64,000 bases of DNA, from positions 21,831,338 to 21,895,337 of the forward strand of contig CM039505.1 in NCBI GenBank assembly GCA_022432975.1. Reading direction: 5' to 3'. The position numbers and the translations under genes were made by a program. Origin of the DNA: Begonia masoniana (taxonomy: Eukaryota; Streptophyta; Magnoliopsida; Cucurbitales; Begoniaceae). The notes under the pieces are model-generated. The model worked only from the letters and a program-made list of their open reading frames with translations, was not told the origin of the DNA and did not search any database. Below are positions 11,103 to 23,263 of the stretch, in pieces (the stretch's first letter is position 1; each line of letters begins with the position of its first letter).

Positions 11103-14100
11103 ATGTCTCAATTAATGATAAATTTGCTTGCGACTGAAAAGTTAGACGGCGACAATTTTGTTAAGTGGAAAATGAATTTAAATCTCATTTTCGTGCATGA
11201 CAACTTGAAATGTGTACTGATGGAGGAATGTCTTCCTACTCCTGTGACTATACTCAAGAGTTAAGAATCTCATGAAAAAGAACAAGTCAAACATGAAAGG
11301 CTCAGACCTTCTAAAGCTCAAAGGAAAATGTTTCCATTATGGGATAGATGGTCATCGGAAGAGAAACTGCAGGCAGTATCTCGAGGAGCTTAAAATGAAA
11401 AACAGTAAATTTGATTTACTAGTTACTGAATCTTGTTTGGTAGAAAGTGATTTATCACCCTGGATAATTGATTCAGGAGCGACTAATCATGTTTGTTGTT
11501 CTTTGCATATGCTAAACTCCTACATGAGACTAGCTGATGGAGAGTTCACTCTCAGAGTTGGCAACGGGGCGGTTGTTTCAGCTTCAGCAGTGGGAGAAGC
11601 CAAAATTTATTTTGAGAATAATAAATATTTGTTTTAGAAAACATTTATTTTATTCCAGGGTTTACTAAAACCTCATTTCTGTTTCTCGAATAATTGAACA
11701 ATTATATGCTATTTCTTTTAATAAAAATTCAGTTATTATTTCTCGAAATGGTTTAAATATTTGTTCAGGCTCAATGGAAAATGGGCTTTATATGATAAGA
11801 CCCATTATAAATTCATCACTGTTGAATACTGAAATGTTCAAAGTTGAATTGCCTAAATCCAAGAAGCAAAAGATTTCTCATACTGATGATACATATCTTT
11901 GGCACCTACGACTTGGTCATATTAATCTTGATAGAATTAACAGACTTGTTAAGGATGGTCCTTTAAAAGATCTAACCGTTCGATCTTTACCTGTTTGTGA
12001 ATCATATCTAGAAGGTAAAATGACCAAGAGGTCCTTTATTGGAAAGGGCCAAAGGGCTCAAGAAACACTTGAGCTCATACATTCAGATGTATGTGGCCCA
12101 ATATCTACACGGGCCAGAGGTGGCTATGAGTACTTTGTGACATTCATAGATGATTACTCAAGATATAGATATACTTACCTGATTCAGTTTAAATATGAAA
12201 CTTTTAGAAAGTTTCAAGATTTTAAAGCTGAAGTTGAGAACAAATTAGGTAAGACAATCAAGTGTCTTCGATCAGATCGAGGTGGTGAGTACCTTGACAG
12301 TGAATTCAAGGATTATATGTTAGAAAATGGGATAGTATTCCAACTAACAGCACCAGGCACGCCTCAGCAAAATGGTGTTGCTGAAAGAAGAAATCGAACA
12401 TTGCTTAATATGGTAAGATCCATGATGAGCTATTCCTCTCTTCCAAAATCGTTTTGGGGTTATGCTTTACAAACAGCAACCTACATAGTTAATGTAGTTC
12501 CATCTAAGTCCATACCTAATACACCCTTATAGTTGTGGAGTGGTCACAAACCTAGTTTGAGACACTTTCGCATATGGGGTTGTCCAGCACATGTGCTAGT
12601 AGGTAAGACCGGGAAGTTGGAACCAAGAACTGAGGTTTGCTTGTTTGTTGGATATGCAGTAGGCACGATAGGAGGTTTGTTTTATAGTCCTCCGGATAAT
12701 AAGGTATTTGTATCGACAAATGCCACATTTCTTGAACATGACTATATAACAAATTACAAACCTCATAGTAAGATTGTCTTACAAGAGATTCAATCTGACA
12801 AGGTTAGACCGGTTACAACAACAGTTGTTGATCCACAAGTTACAAGAAACACCACTCTTTCTAATCAACCTATCATTACACTTCGTCGTAGCGATAGGAT
12901 AGTGCGACTACCATCTCGATATCGACATGATGGTGAAGCACAAGTTGCTATCACCGATGATGGGAAGGATGATCCATTGACATATAGATGTGCAATGGAA
13001 GACTCTGACAAAGAAGCATGGCTTGAAGCTATGAAACTTGAAATGGAATCTATGTATTCCAACTCAGTCTGAGATCTTGTAGATTTACCTGAAGGGGTAA
13101 AACCCATTGGGTGTAAATGGATCTACAAGAGAAAACTTGGAATAGATGGGAATGTAGAGACATTCAAAGCTAGACTGGTGGCTAAGGGTTATACCCAAAA
13201 AGAAGGGATTGACTATGAAGAAACCTTCTCACCAGTAGCAATGCTTAAGTCTATTCGTATTCTGCTTTCCATAGCTGCTCATTATGATTATGAGATTTGG
13301 CAGATGGACGTCAAGACAGCTTTTTTTGAATGGCTATCTTGAGGAGACTATTTATATGAGCAGCCAGAGGGTTTCATAGCACAGGATGCAAAACAAAAGG
13401 TTTGTAAATTGCATAGGTCTATTTATGGACTCAAGCAAGCATCTAGGTCATGGAATATGAGATTTGATGATGCGATCAAATCTTATGGATTTGTGCAATG
13501 TCTTGATGAGTCTTGTGTATACAAGCTCTTCAAGGAGAAGCAAGTGGTTTTTCTAATTCTTTATGTCGATGATATTCTACTTATTGGGAATAATGTAGGA
13601 TTATTATCAGATATAAAAGCTTGGTTGGCTAAGCAATTCCAAATGAAAGATTTGGGAGAAGCGAGCTATATTCTTGGGATTCGTATATTTAGAGATCGCA
13701 AGAATAAGTTGTTAGCCTTGTCTCAGGCATTGTATATTGACAAGATGCTTGTCAGATATTCAATGCAGAACTCCAAGAAAGGTAATTTACCTTCTCGTCA
13801 TGGAGTTACTCTTTCTAAGAAGCAGTGTCCTGACACGCCTCAAAAGGAAGAGGATATGAGACGCTATCCATATGCATCAGTAGTTGGTAGCTTGATGTAT
13901 GCTATGTTATGCACAAGACCTGACATTTACTATGCAGTAGGGATAGTTAGCCGTTTTCAGTCTAATCCAGGATTAGATCACTGGATAGCAGTCAAGCACA
14001 TTCTCAAGTATCTTAGGAGAACGAGAAATTATATGCTTGTATATTCTGGTAGGGATTTGATTCCTACAGGATATACGGATTCTGATTTTCAATCTGATAT

Positions 14101-14470
14101 AGATGATCGAAAGTCGATATCTGGATTATTATTTACTCTTGGTGGTGGAGCCATTGTTTGGAGAAGTACCAAACAAGGAGGAGTTTCTGATTCGACTATG
14201 AAAGCCGAGTACATAGCTGCTTCAGAAGCAGCTAAAGAAGCTGTTTGGCTCCACAAGTTCTTTAATGATCTGGAAGTTGTTCTAGATATGAATAAACCAC
14301 TCACACTTTATTATGATAATAATGGTGCAGTGATGAATTCTAAAGAACCGAGAAGCCACAAAAGATCAATGCATATAGAAAGAAATCCCTTGACCAAGAC
14401 GTTGTCTGCAAAGAGTTTTGATAAACATCTTGAACGACTAGGGATTAGAGACATGTCTCATTTGCTTTAG
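11103..14470 (+). pseudogene. Ty1/copia gag-pol, copy B (broken)
   Basis: Same gene as copy A. Gag starts at 11103 and loses frame near 11250. The zinc-knuckle-like motif is near 11329, protease WIIDSGATNHVC at 11461, and integrase occupies an open stretch at 11774-12529 ending at TAG 12530. The frame resumes to TGA at 13070, and RT shifts near 13321 (one extra T) and 13357. A long open stretch at 13409-14470 carries the rest of RT (YVDDILLIGN near 13561) and RNase H. The TAG, TGA, the RT shift near 13357, the gag deletion and the RNase H deletion are shared with copy A. The RNase H end jumps from HIERN to PLTKTL where family members normally have a few dozen more residues. Confidence 0.93.
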
Positions 14471-14484
14471 GGCAAGTGGGAGAT
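14469..14484 (+). promoter_or_regulatory. Polypurine tract, copia body B
   Basis: GGGCAAGTGGGAGAT sits directly before LTR 3, identical to the tract before LTR 2. Confidence 0.8.
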
Positions 14485-16607
14485 TGTTGGAAATAATGTG
14501 CCCAACAAGCAAATGTTATGAACATTTTTATTGCTGTAATTAATAAATAAATTTTATGATTAATTTTTATGTTTGCATTATTCGATATGCTTTATAAATT
14601 CAAAGAAAATCCTTGATTATTTGTGCAATTTTAAATTTACATATATGTTGATATATGTGGGATTAAATTTAAAAAGAAATAATCACAATAGTCCATGACT
14701 TATATTTGAAGTATAGGATCTTCAAATTAATAAAGTCATAAATACAGTTCACTTCGTTGAGAAAGTATAGTCAAATCCCGACTATATATGTAGTGACATA
14801 AAGTGATTGTATTTTATAATATGATTATATAGGACTGGACCAGATAAAATTATATTGTTCTTATAATATCCGTTGAATGAAGAACAATTAATTTTATCAT
14901 AATGATGGTCATATATGTATGATCTTAATTCATTGTATTTAGTAGACTCCTATTTCATTATAATTTATTCTTTGATTTACTCGGTACAGTTTTGTATGAG
15001 TTACATTACATAAACCTTGTATTTTGGGAATAAATTAAATGAGTAGCTGGGAATGCTAACATTGATACAATAAAATCCATAATACAAGATTCCCTTCTTT
15101 GTTAGTTCAGGGATTGAATAATTAGCGCGCAAATTCATAAATGTTATGAATTAATTATTCAATCAAGAACTAATGGTAGTAAAGGATAAAGATGTAATAT
15201 GAGAAGTTAACGGATTTTATACCTAACTCTATTACGAATCTTAATGGAGGATTAATACATATGTAATGACTATATCAATGGACATTACTTTGAGTAAATA
15301 TACTCTATAGTTCTAAGAGTGCAACTCTAGGTATTTAGTTGAATTACTCTAGAGTTAATAATTGTGTTATTTAATATAAAGAGTTTATATTAATTAACAA
15401 ATATTATTGGAGCTTAGAACTATAGGTCCATCGGTCCCTCTGTTATCTTATATCACTATTTAATTTCCATGTTATAAGAATAAATATATAAATGATTAAT
15501 AATGATTAATCATTTATAAACACTCAAATGAATATATTGTTATTCAAAATATATAAATAGTTTTTATATTTTGAATTCAAAATAAAATATCTCATTAGAT
15601 GAGATATTTTTAAGGGATTTGAATTAGCTTTGAAGAATCTCATCAGATGAGATTTGAATTAGATTTAAAGAATCTCATCAGATGAGATTTGATCTTCAAA
15701 TTTAAAGTGGTTATTTAACAAACTATCAAATCAGATTTTTTGAAGTTTGAATAAAAGTAGATCTGGAAAATCTGATTAGATTAGATTTGATCTACGATTG
15801 ACTTATAGTTTGTTTAATATTTAAAAGTAGATCTGAATAATCTCATAAGATGAGATTATCTTGAAAAGTAGTTTTCATAAATATATTCTAAAAACTGTTT
15901 TTAGATTATATGATTAATTGATAAATTGATTTATTAGATAAATCAACTGCTAATCAAATTAGATTTGATTAGATATGATTTATTTTTAAAAAAATTAGTT
16001 TTTATTAAAATAAATCTAAAAAATTAATTTCAAAACAGATCTATAAAAATTGTCAAATGTGATTTGATAGGTAGGACAACGAACGACTGAAAAACAAATC
16101 CCTAGAGAGAAAATGTGTGACCTTTCCGTATTCGATTTTAGAAAAACGTTTTCTAAGATCGAAGAGAGACGTCTCATGTGTTGAGAACACGTCTCTCCAG
16201 AAATATAAGAGTGTATTGTTCTTGTAAGAGAGACGCCCACACGTCAGGAGATTTAAGTGTAAAGATCTTCAGAGAAGACTCGACGGTATCAAAGTCTTCG
16301 GGAAAAACACCTGATCCTGAGTTAAAGCTGTTAAGACCAGACGGGAGTACCTGAGTAAAAGCGTTGCTCCAAAAAGGTATTTTCTTTTATTATTTCCCAA
16401 TCTAAATTCTAATAATTTTTCTCAATGTAAATTGTTTACATTTTGAAAAATTACATATTTCTCAAAAATAATATCTTTTAGACTAACGATCCAACTTATA
16501 GTTTTTTGATGATTTTAAAATAGTTTTAAAGTCACAGGGTAACGCATGTCACTATTATTATGAATAATAGTGAATTCTGCCATGCGTAGGGACCTCGAAA
16601 ACCAACA
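14485..16607 (+). repeat. Copia LTR 3 (3', outer)
   Basis: It starts TGTTGGAAATAATG and ends ACCAACA followed by GCGCA. It carries private variants absent from LTRs 1 and 2, including a 5-bp deletion near 16122, which allow the middle LTR to be dissected. Confidence 0.93.
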
Positions 16608-16612
16608 GCGCA
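16608..16612. repeat. Target-site duplication GCGCA (right)
   Basis: Directly follows LTR 3 and pairs with 634-638. Confidence 0.9.
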
Positions 16613-17817
16613 GCCATCGCTAGGCTGGGCTCTCCTGCTGCGCGCCTGCTGGTGTATTAGTGCACGCACCTTGGGCGCTGGATCCTCTCTTGCACGCTCC
16701 AACTTCTGCACCGAGACTCTCCTACGCGCGCCAGTTGTTGCATATGGTCTTCCTCTCTCTCGTGCGTGCTGATGCTTCTCGCCATGCTCTGTCATGCGCG
16801 CGTCATCCTTGATCCATGTCGTAGCCATGCCTTTCTTTGCGTGCCATCCTCCTTCTTTATGTGCACCATCCCGATCCAAGCAATCCGAAGGTCATTGCCT
16901 ACAAAATAAACATACGTTTTAGTGAAAGAACTCAACTGATCATTTACCTTAATTTGAACTTGAGTCTCTAGCCTTCGGGGCATATCACACCTTCACTCAC
17001 AAAGGGTGGAACCAAATAACACACACTTAACAATTGGATATTACTCGCCAGTACAGGTGGCAACTTGAAGAAAAATTTCAAGTGGAAGAAGAAACTTCTA
17101 CACAATTTTGATTCAATGTTTGTTGAAGATTACAAGCCATAAGATTGGCTTAAATACCACCTCCAAGAGAGCTAGGGTTTGCACCCGAGAAGAGACGTCA
17201 CATGATTCAAAAAGCAAAAGGAAGAAAAAGGTACTCAGCTAGGTCAAAGGCCGAGTACCTAGAATTACCAATTTGGGAAGTTTGACTTCCTAACCCAAAA
17301 AGTAAGTCCTTTCTAATACCTACTACATCAAGGATCATTTTATAATATTTCTTGGACTTCCTAAAATAGAACAAAACCCTTGAGTAGCTTCCTTTAAATC
17401 TGCTAGGTTAGGTTCTTTCCATGTGCAAGTGTTGTGACCAAGGTGAAGGCTCTATTCCGGAGTTGCCATTCCAACACATCAATCTTTGACTTCTCTTATT
17501 TCTTGGTCATAGCATTGGAATAATATCTATCTTCGTAGATTTGTCTTCTAATGGAATTGGGCTTCAAGATAAAGAGAAAATAACTTAAGTTTATTTCATG
17601 AATGATGTTGCATGTGAGGAAGACTTTGAAGTTAGATGTCGCTTCTATGCTCCTAACATCCGAATATTTTAACTCCCATTTGTTTAATGCACCTTCATTT
17701 GCCTCCAAGCTAGCTAGGAAAATAAAACCTACATAATTAACAAAAAGGTTAGAAAATTGTTTGGTTTGATTTGTTGTAAGGTGATCTCGAGACACATGAG
17801 CCTCTCAATCAAAGAAG
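16613..17817. other. Right flank of copia insertion, no gene recognised
   Basis: A GC-richer stretch to about 16870 continues the left flank interrupted at 638. The rest is AT-rich. Open frames on the minus strand (16532-16879, 17496-17795) cross the LTR edge or carry no motif I recognise, so I do not call genes. Confidence 0.4.
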
Positions 17818-18606
17818 TGAATATTCCTCTCACAAAGGAAATAAGCTATGGAAATTATAAAGGATGGTGGACACTTGGTAGCTAAAACTGCAAATTTTTC
17901 TATGAAACAAAATTTGAAACTAACAGTCGAAAGCGCATTATTAAAGGATCCATCTTTGTACAGGCATTTTGTATGGTGACTAATTTTTTTGACGCCCAAA
18001 CATTACCGATTCATTCCACATATTGAGCAGGTTCATGCATGCTCCACATAAACCTCATATGGAAGCTGCCCTAAATGTATTACGATATTTAAAGAGTAAT
18101 CTAGGCTAGGGTTTATTTTTCCCTTCACAAAATGATTTATCCTTAAGAGTTTTTTGTGATTCAAATTGGATTGTCTAGTGTCTTGAAAATCAACTATATT
18201 GCATTTGGAACTTCTCTTGTATCTTGGAGAACAAAAAGACAATAGACAATTTTGTTATTCTTGACAAAAGCTGAATATAGAGCTATGACTAGTGCATGCT
18301 GTGAATTATCTTCGATACGATCATTATTGAAAGAATTGCGGATATGTCATCGAAAGCCAACATTATTGTACTGCAACAATTAGGTAGCTTTACAAATAGC
18401 AGTAAATCCCGTATTTTATTAAAGAACCAGACATAGAAATGGATTGTCATTTTATTCGAGACTAAATTTAAGATGGTTCAATCACTACTGAATATGTCCC
18501 TCCAACCGAACAACTATCTTATATATGTACAAAACCACTTGGAAAGGAAACCTTCACAGTAATGAGAAGCAAGTTGGGAGTTTTTGACATTCACTCTCCA
18601 ACTTGA
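17818..18606 (+). pseudogene. Ty1/copia RT-RNase H 3' remnant, different family
   Basis: Reading across several frames gives a recognisable copia RT and RNase H end. It runs through LTVESALLKDPSLY and HMEAALNVLRYLKSN, then LRVFCDSNW, SLVSWRTKRQ and TKAEYRAMTSACCEL, and ends FTVMRSKLGVFDIHSPT with a stop near 18604. Frameshifts and stops are scattered throughout. The order and C-terminal signature identify copia, but the sequence is unlike the 639-16607 element. Everything upstream of late RT is gone. Confidence 0.8.
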
Positions 18607-18718
18607 GGGGTAGTGTTAAAAGATAATGGTTTAATCATAGAAACATATATATTGTATAATATAATTATCATTTTTGGAACAACTTGATTGTAGGAGTTAC
18701 AATAATTCTGTAACGCCC
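18607..18718 (+). repeat. Copia polypurine tract and truncated 3' LTR
   Basis: GAGGGGTAGTG follows the remnant's stop codon and leads into TGTTAAAAGATAATGG, a typical 3'-LTR start. The LTR is cut after about 100 bases by the family Y LTR at 18719. Confidence 0.65.
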
Positions 18719-19694
18719 CCGAACCCACCCTGGCTCGGTGCGCTACTTGGCTCACTCTACCCCAAGAATTCTTATAAACACCTAGGTATAAATAAAACTG
18801 ACATAGCGGAATTTAAAACTAAATTACCCTAAGCTTTCTCTCAGGTCATACCTAACTGCCTAGACTCGTTGATTTTCCTTAATTCTAACCGTTAAGCACC
18901 ACGGCGTCCTTCCCGAAAATTTCGGCAAAGTAACGCCTGAAAATGGCGCATCTAAAATGCTAAAAACCTGCATAAAATCCAATCCCAACAAGACCAGAAT
19001 ATTCCAACTATCTAACCAACCTACGAAATCTCCAACAGCAGTAAAGAGGGAAACTAAAATGCTAACATCCCTACGTAAAGAAAGTCCACAGTACAGGGCG
19101 ATACATCACCCTTAACTATGACTATATACCACAAATACACATAGCTATACCACAACCATTAAAACATCAACTAAAAAGAGATACATATTCCCAACATTTC
19201 TACAAACAGACATTACAATAAACTACTAAATACAAAGCCCCACATCTCCGAAGACCATGGTGGAGTCGCCCCGACAACTGCCCGCACCGGCACGCCCCGT
19301 GCATCTCCGACTGCTCCCAAGTCTTGGCTGACTCACATAGCTCACCTGTACTCCAGTCGTCACCTACACCACAGAACACACACACACACGTAAGCTTACG
19401 CTTAGCAAGTAGGGAGTAACAAATAATAACAATAACAATGCACACACCATCCTACCCTAACACAACAACACAACACCACCCAATGCAACTCAACAAACTG
19501 ACTCAACATAACACGACAACACACAATGCAATCAACCTAATACATGCAGTTTCTATCACTCAGTTGTGCTTATTTGTTGTTTGTTGCATTACTCTTGCTT
19601 TAATCTTTTTTTAAGCCGTGTGGAACGAGTTGGCACACATCCCATAACCGTCTAGGATGGCCACACTCGAACCACCATCCTTCATAGTGGACCC

Positions 19695-19962
19695 CTCGGG
19701 GTGCTACTGCCAGCAACCTCAGCCCGACAAGGCACACTATTCAGGATTAAATGTTTTAGCCAACCATCTCTCATAGAGTACCTCTCGGGGTGCTACTACC
19801 AGCAACCTCAGCCCGACAAGGCACACTATTCGAAATGCAATACATGTTTTAGCAGGCCCTCTCTCATAGAGTACCCCTCGGGGTGCTACTGCCAGCAACC
19901 TCAGCCCGACAAGGCACCTATTCGAGATGCATTAAAATTTTCTTATCTGATTACATTCATAC
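19695..19962. repeat. Three ~90-bp tandem units in the family Y LTR
   Basis: CTCGGGGTGCTAC recurs at 19695, 19784 and 19877, each followed by CAGCAACCTCAGCCCGAC. A short frame at 19701 is an artefact of the repeat. Confidence 0.8.
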
Positions 19963-20632
19963 TCACAATGCCAACTATGCCAATGCTCGTACCTAGCGTG
20001 ATATACAATGATGCATGCTTCAAGTATGCCATACCGAACAAAACGACCAACACAACACCAAATGAAACAACCAACACAACCACAACAATGCTTGACCGAC
20101 AAAGAAGACAACAAAACATCAACAACAAAGAACCAACAAGGAAGACGGTCAAACAACAAACAAATAAATCCTACCGTTCCGTGGTGTAGGCCCGAAAGCA
20201 AAACAAACGTCCTCTACTTACCTGAACTCTGGCACTGCACTTACTCGCTTTGGCTATGTACATTTGCCCACTCGGTAACCTATCACATTCACAAAATTCA
20301 CTTAAACATCACCATTCACTTCTAAAGAATATTTAAACTAACTCTAACTACAATTAATCAAACTTCATTCAAATTAAGCTTACATTCACCAATTACCCTC
20401 AAACTACTATTTCTAGCCTAATCCAACAAAAACCTACTGAAACGGGCCACCAATTTGGGTTCGGTAAAACCCGACCCGAAACCTCAAACGTGCATAACTT
20501 TTGCGTCGGTTATCGGAATCGAACGATTCCAGCGGCCACGTACTCCTCTAATAACCTATTTTAACCTGGCAAAAGGAATTTGAAAACAAACGACTCTAGC
20601 TAGGTCAAATTGACAAAAACCCCCTTAACCCG

Positions 20633-20732
20633 NNNNNNNNNNNNNNNNNNNNNNNNNNNNNNNNNNNNNNNNNNNNNNNNNNNNNNNNNNNNNNNNNNNN
20701 NNNNNNNNNNNNNNNNNNNNNNNNNNNNNNNN
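20633..20732. other. Assembly gap (100 N)
   Basis: Exactly 100 N characters, the conventional placeholder for a gap of unknown size. Any sequence joined across it, including the P450 fragment on its right, is of uncertain adjacency. Confidence 0.97.
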
Positions 20733-21026
20733 TGAGTTTAAAAACTCGTACCGTACTTCTGCACTCTGTTTATGGTGAAAGGATCGACGCGAGGAACAAT
20801 CCGGTGGTCAAGATTGATGGGTTTGGACGATGCTTCTGTGCTCAAACTCATGAACTCTTTTATATCTCCAATCACTGGCTTGTAACCATTTCCCTTTATC
20901 CCTGCAGATTTAAACGCCTCTCCAGCGATTTGGGTTTCCACCAAATCGCGTAAAAACTCTTGCGAACCCAAAAAAGAGCAGAAGCAAAACACAGAGTGTT
21001 GAAGAAAAGAAAATTAAGTCATCCAT
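20733..21026 (-). pseudogene. Cytochrome P450 (CYP72-clan) N-terminal fragment
   Basis: The minus-strand ATG at 21026 gives MDDLIFFSSTLCVLLLLFFG, a hydrophobic ER membrane anchor. It is followed in shifted frames by IWWKPKSLERRL, then GIKGNGYKPVIGDIKEF, SKPINL and IVPRVDPF. This is the N-terminal layout of CYP72-type P450s: anchor, WW-P-K-LE hinge, and the region before helix A. Two frameshifts lie in a T run near 20963 and a G run near 20911; each looks like one missing base. About 98 codons remain before the gap, so the haem-binding Cys region is absent. A TATAAAA (plus 21062-21068) lies about 40 bases upstream. It could be a true gene cut by the gap, or a captured gene piece. Confidence 0.75.
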
Positions 21027-21061
21027 ACTTGTTGAGCTTGAATTCTGTAATCAGACTCTCG

Positions 21062-21068
21062 TTTTATA
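21062..21068 (-). promoter_or_regulatory. Candidate TATA box of the P450 fragment
   Basis: On the minus strand the sequence reads TATAAAA about 40 bases before the P450 ATG, a plausible plant core-promoter position. No other promoter element was assigned. Confidence 0.45.
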
Positions 21069-21370
21069 TTCAAAAGGGTGCGCATTATACAGGAAGGATT
21101 GGCTCGAAGCTGCCATTTTTGAAAGCTATGGTCAACAAGTTGTCCGTCTCCCACGCAAAAGACTTTTCAAAATTTCTGCCTTTGTTTTTGTGTTGCATAC
21201 GTAAAGAGTGCAAGGAAACTGTAACTGTTAGTATACAATGAGATTTCCTCAATTCTCGAATTAATTCTTAGAATGACTTCTACCTCTCATTCTATTATGG
21301 TATCAGAGTTCAAAATTCTTTCCGAATAAAAAATTGGAATAAGACCTAACCACAGTTAACCGTGAAAAGA

Positions 21371-21389
21371 TTTTTTTTTTTTTTTTTTT
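21371..21389. repeat. Poly(T) run of 19
   Basis: A 19-base T run marks the approximate boundary between the P450-associated segment and resumed family Y LTR. It could be an insertion scar or an ordinary microsatellite. Confidence 0.6.
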
Positions 21390-21922
21390 GCTGAAGACGG
21401 GCGGAAATGGCAGCCCTGGAATCGCTGACGTTGTCTGGCTGGAAAACGTCGAGGAATCGCGGTGGACGTCGGAGGAGAGTCGTCGCTCGGCTCTCTTTGT
21501 CGTCGGGAGCTCGGCAGCAGAATGGCTTCTTCGTGAAGCCATTCTGTTTTAAATAAAAATTATAATTTTTACTTACCAAATTACTTAAATGCCCTTCCCT
21601 CAATTCTATGCTTAATTCTTTAATTAGTCTATCGATTCGGTTTCTCTGCAATTTCTTTATTTCTCCAAATATTCCAAACCGTTCACAAAACGGACTTATT
21701 TTGCTATTTTTACGAATTAACATACTAAAAGGCTATAACGGGAAATCTAGCATTACTCTTTCGATTTGGATTTCTAAAATTTCATTTATTCCTCTAAAAA
21801 TTCCCATAAATTCCTAGGGCTCTAAAGAAACATCCCGCTCAAGAAAATACTTTAATTTACTATTTTACAAAAATAACCTAAGAAATTAGAAAACCCTAAG
21901 ATCCGAAAACCTGGGCGTTACA

Positions 21923-23263
21923 TCCTTCCCTCCTTAAATGAAATTTTGTCTGCAAAATTGTTGCTTAGTCAATCCTCTTATTTCTCACTCCAATTCTACC
22001 ACCGTAATTACTGTTGCAATACTAAATCTTGATTACACTATAGCCTTAATCACCTATCGGGAAATGACAATTCTTAGATTTTCAAAGTTGTGATTCTCCT
22101 AACTATGCATTTGTAACTCAATCACTCATACGTCCATTGCTTTCAACCTAATCCATCATCACTTAATCTCTCAAATCTCCCCCAACTCAACCTCCACTCT
22201 AGTTTTCCTCGAATTAAATTCAATCTTTTCCCTACTTTTCTCATACCACATCAATCTAATGCATCTATAGCCATCATAATTCCTCGAAGCTTCTTCTATT
22301 ACTTAATACGAAGGACCTAATACATAGCCTTCTTATCCTAATTCTTCCACTTCCAAGTCCTCCTATACCTTACCATCAAATTTCTAATCCATCACTCGCA
22401 CCCATACACCCATATACATTGGGCAAACATGACGTTCCATTAGTCACTCTAACACAATCCTAGTACTCGGGGCTCTGAATACTTAAATTTACCCCTTTTC
22501 TTTCAAAGTATTCTCTAAGTTGCTATACTTGTGTCCACTATGCTCGATTTATCCCACTTTCACCTTGGTTGTCACCAAACACTATCAAATTCTTAGGTCT
22601 ACTAATTCCTTAAACCATTCTTTCAATACTTCAACGGTGCAAAGACACTTCGACGTAACTTATGAGTCGCAATTTACCTAAACCTTTTGACTTATCTCAC
22701 ATGAAACACTAAACACCTAAATACTAACATTCTTATTTTAACTCTCAATTAAACCTAAAGGCCTTTACACTTACCCTTATAAATCTATACACAATTCTAA
22801 ATCTATCATATCATCCTTTTTACCTTACATCGCATAGTTCCTATTTTCCTCATTAAAAATTTCCTATATTTTCCCAATTTGCACACCACTAGATTCTAAT
22901 GAATTAAACCTCAACTTTCAACCTTCCTTTTTTCCTACTTCATAAACTACATAATACCAATTCTAATCATTTCCCTAAGTTTCTCAACACATAAACAAAT
23001 ATTTATTTCCTCTCAGGGTTTTCTCTAAAATTCACTAATTAATCTATCAACTTCTGCTTTCTCAAAACTCAGGTCCTAAGTATTCTCCTCAATCCTTTAC
23101 ATCAATTTCCTCAAACGGCTATCTTGTTAGCAAACTTATTACAGATAATTTAACGCCTTAAATCCAAATCTCCTTACCTCCCTAGTTCTTGAGTCTAGTT
23201 CAAACATGCTACATAACTTCTATACGACTTATCCTAACATTTCTACTTTAGAATCTTCTATAA
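21923..23263 (-). other. Y1 polypurine tract and non-coding post-gag spacer
   Basis: The minus strand next to the LTR reads a purine tract (AAGGAGGGAAGGA) preceded by AATTTTG-type repeats. The rest, up to the gag stop, has no coding domain although pol should lie here. The plus strand is extremely G-poor: 22141-22200 has 25 C and no G. The sense strand is therefore strongly C-poor. Confidence 0.8.

Larger units (their letters stand above)
639..16607 (+). mobile_element. Tandem Ty1/copia retrotransposon: three LTRs, two bodies
   Basis: The order is LTR (639-2767), body A (2768-7564), LTR (7565-9688), body B (9689-14484), LTR (14485-16607). Only the outermost ends carry a target-site duplication. 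Both bodies have a primer-binding site, long leader, decayed gag-pol in copia order (protease, integrase, RT, RNase H) and a polypurine tract. The bodies share the same severe defects, so they are duplicates of one defective element rather than two independent insertions. The middle LTR looks like a crossover product (see findings). LTRs of 2.1 kb are long for copia. The lineage is not firmly assigned. Confidence 0.95.
18719..21922 (-). repeat. Family Y LTR, left (3') LTR of the Y1 element
   Basis: Read on the minus strand it starts TGTAACGCCC at 21922, next to a purine tract, and ends GGGGGCGTTACA at 18719. Its U3 half (21390-21922) is about 95% identical by eye to the right LTR (26421-26529 plus 34851-35302). 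Its far half (18719-20390) instead matches the Y3 LTR at 56979-58440. Internal repeats include three ~90-bp units at 19695-19960 sharing CTCGGGGTGCTAC and CAGCCCGACAAGGCAC. The LTR is interrupted by the assembly gap and a P450-like segment. TATA and polyadenylation sites were not assigned. Confidence 0.8.

Noticed and set aside
16532..16879. Minus-strand 115-codon frame
   Set aside because: It runs across the LTR 3 edge and target-site duplication, so it is an accident of the insertion.
17496..17999. Minus-strand frames of 99 and 64 codons
   Set aside because: The second lies opposite the decayed plus-strand copia RT, and neither has a recognisable motif.
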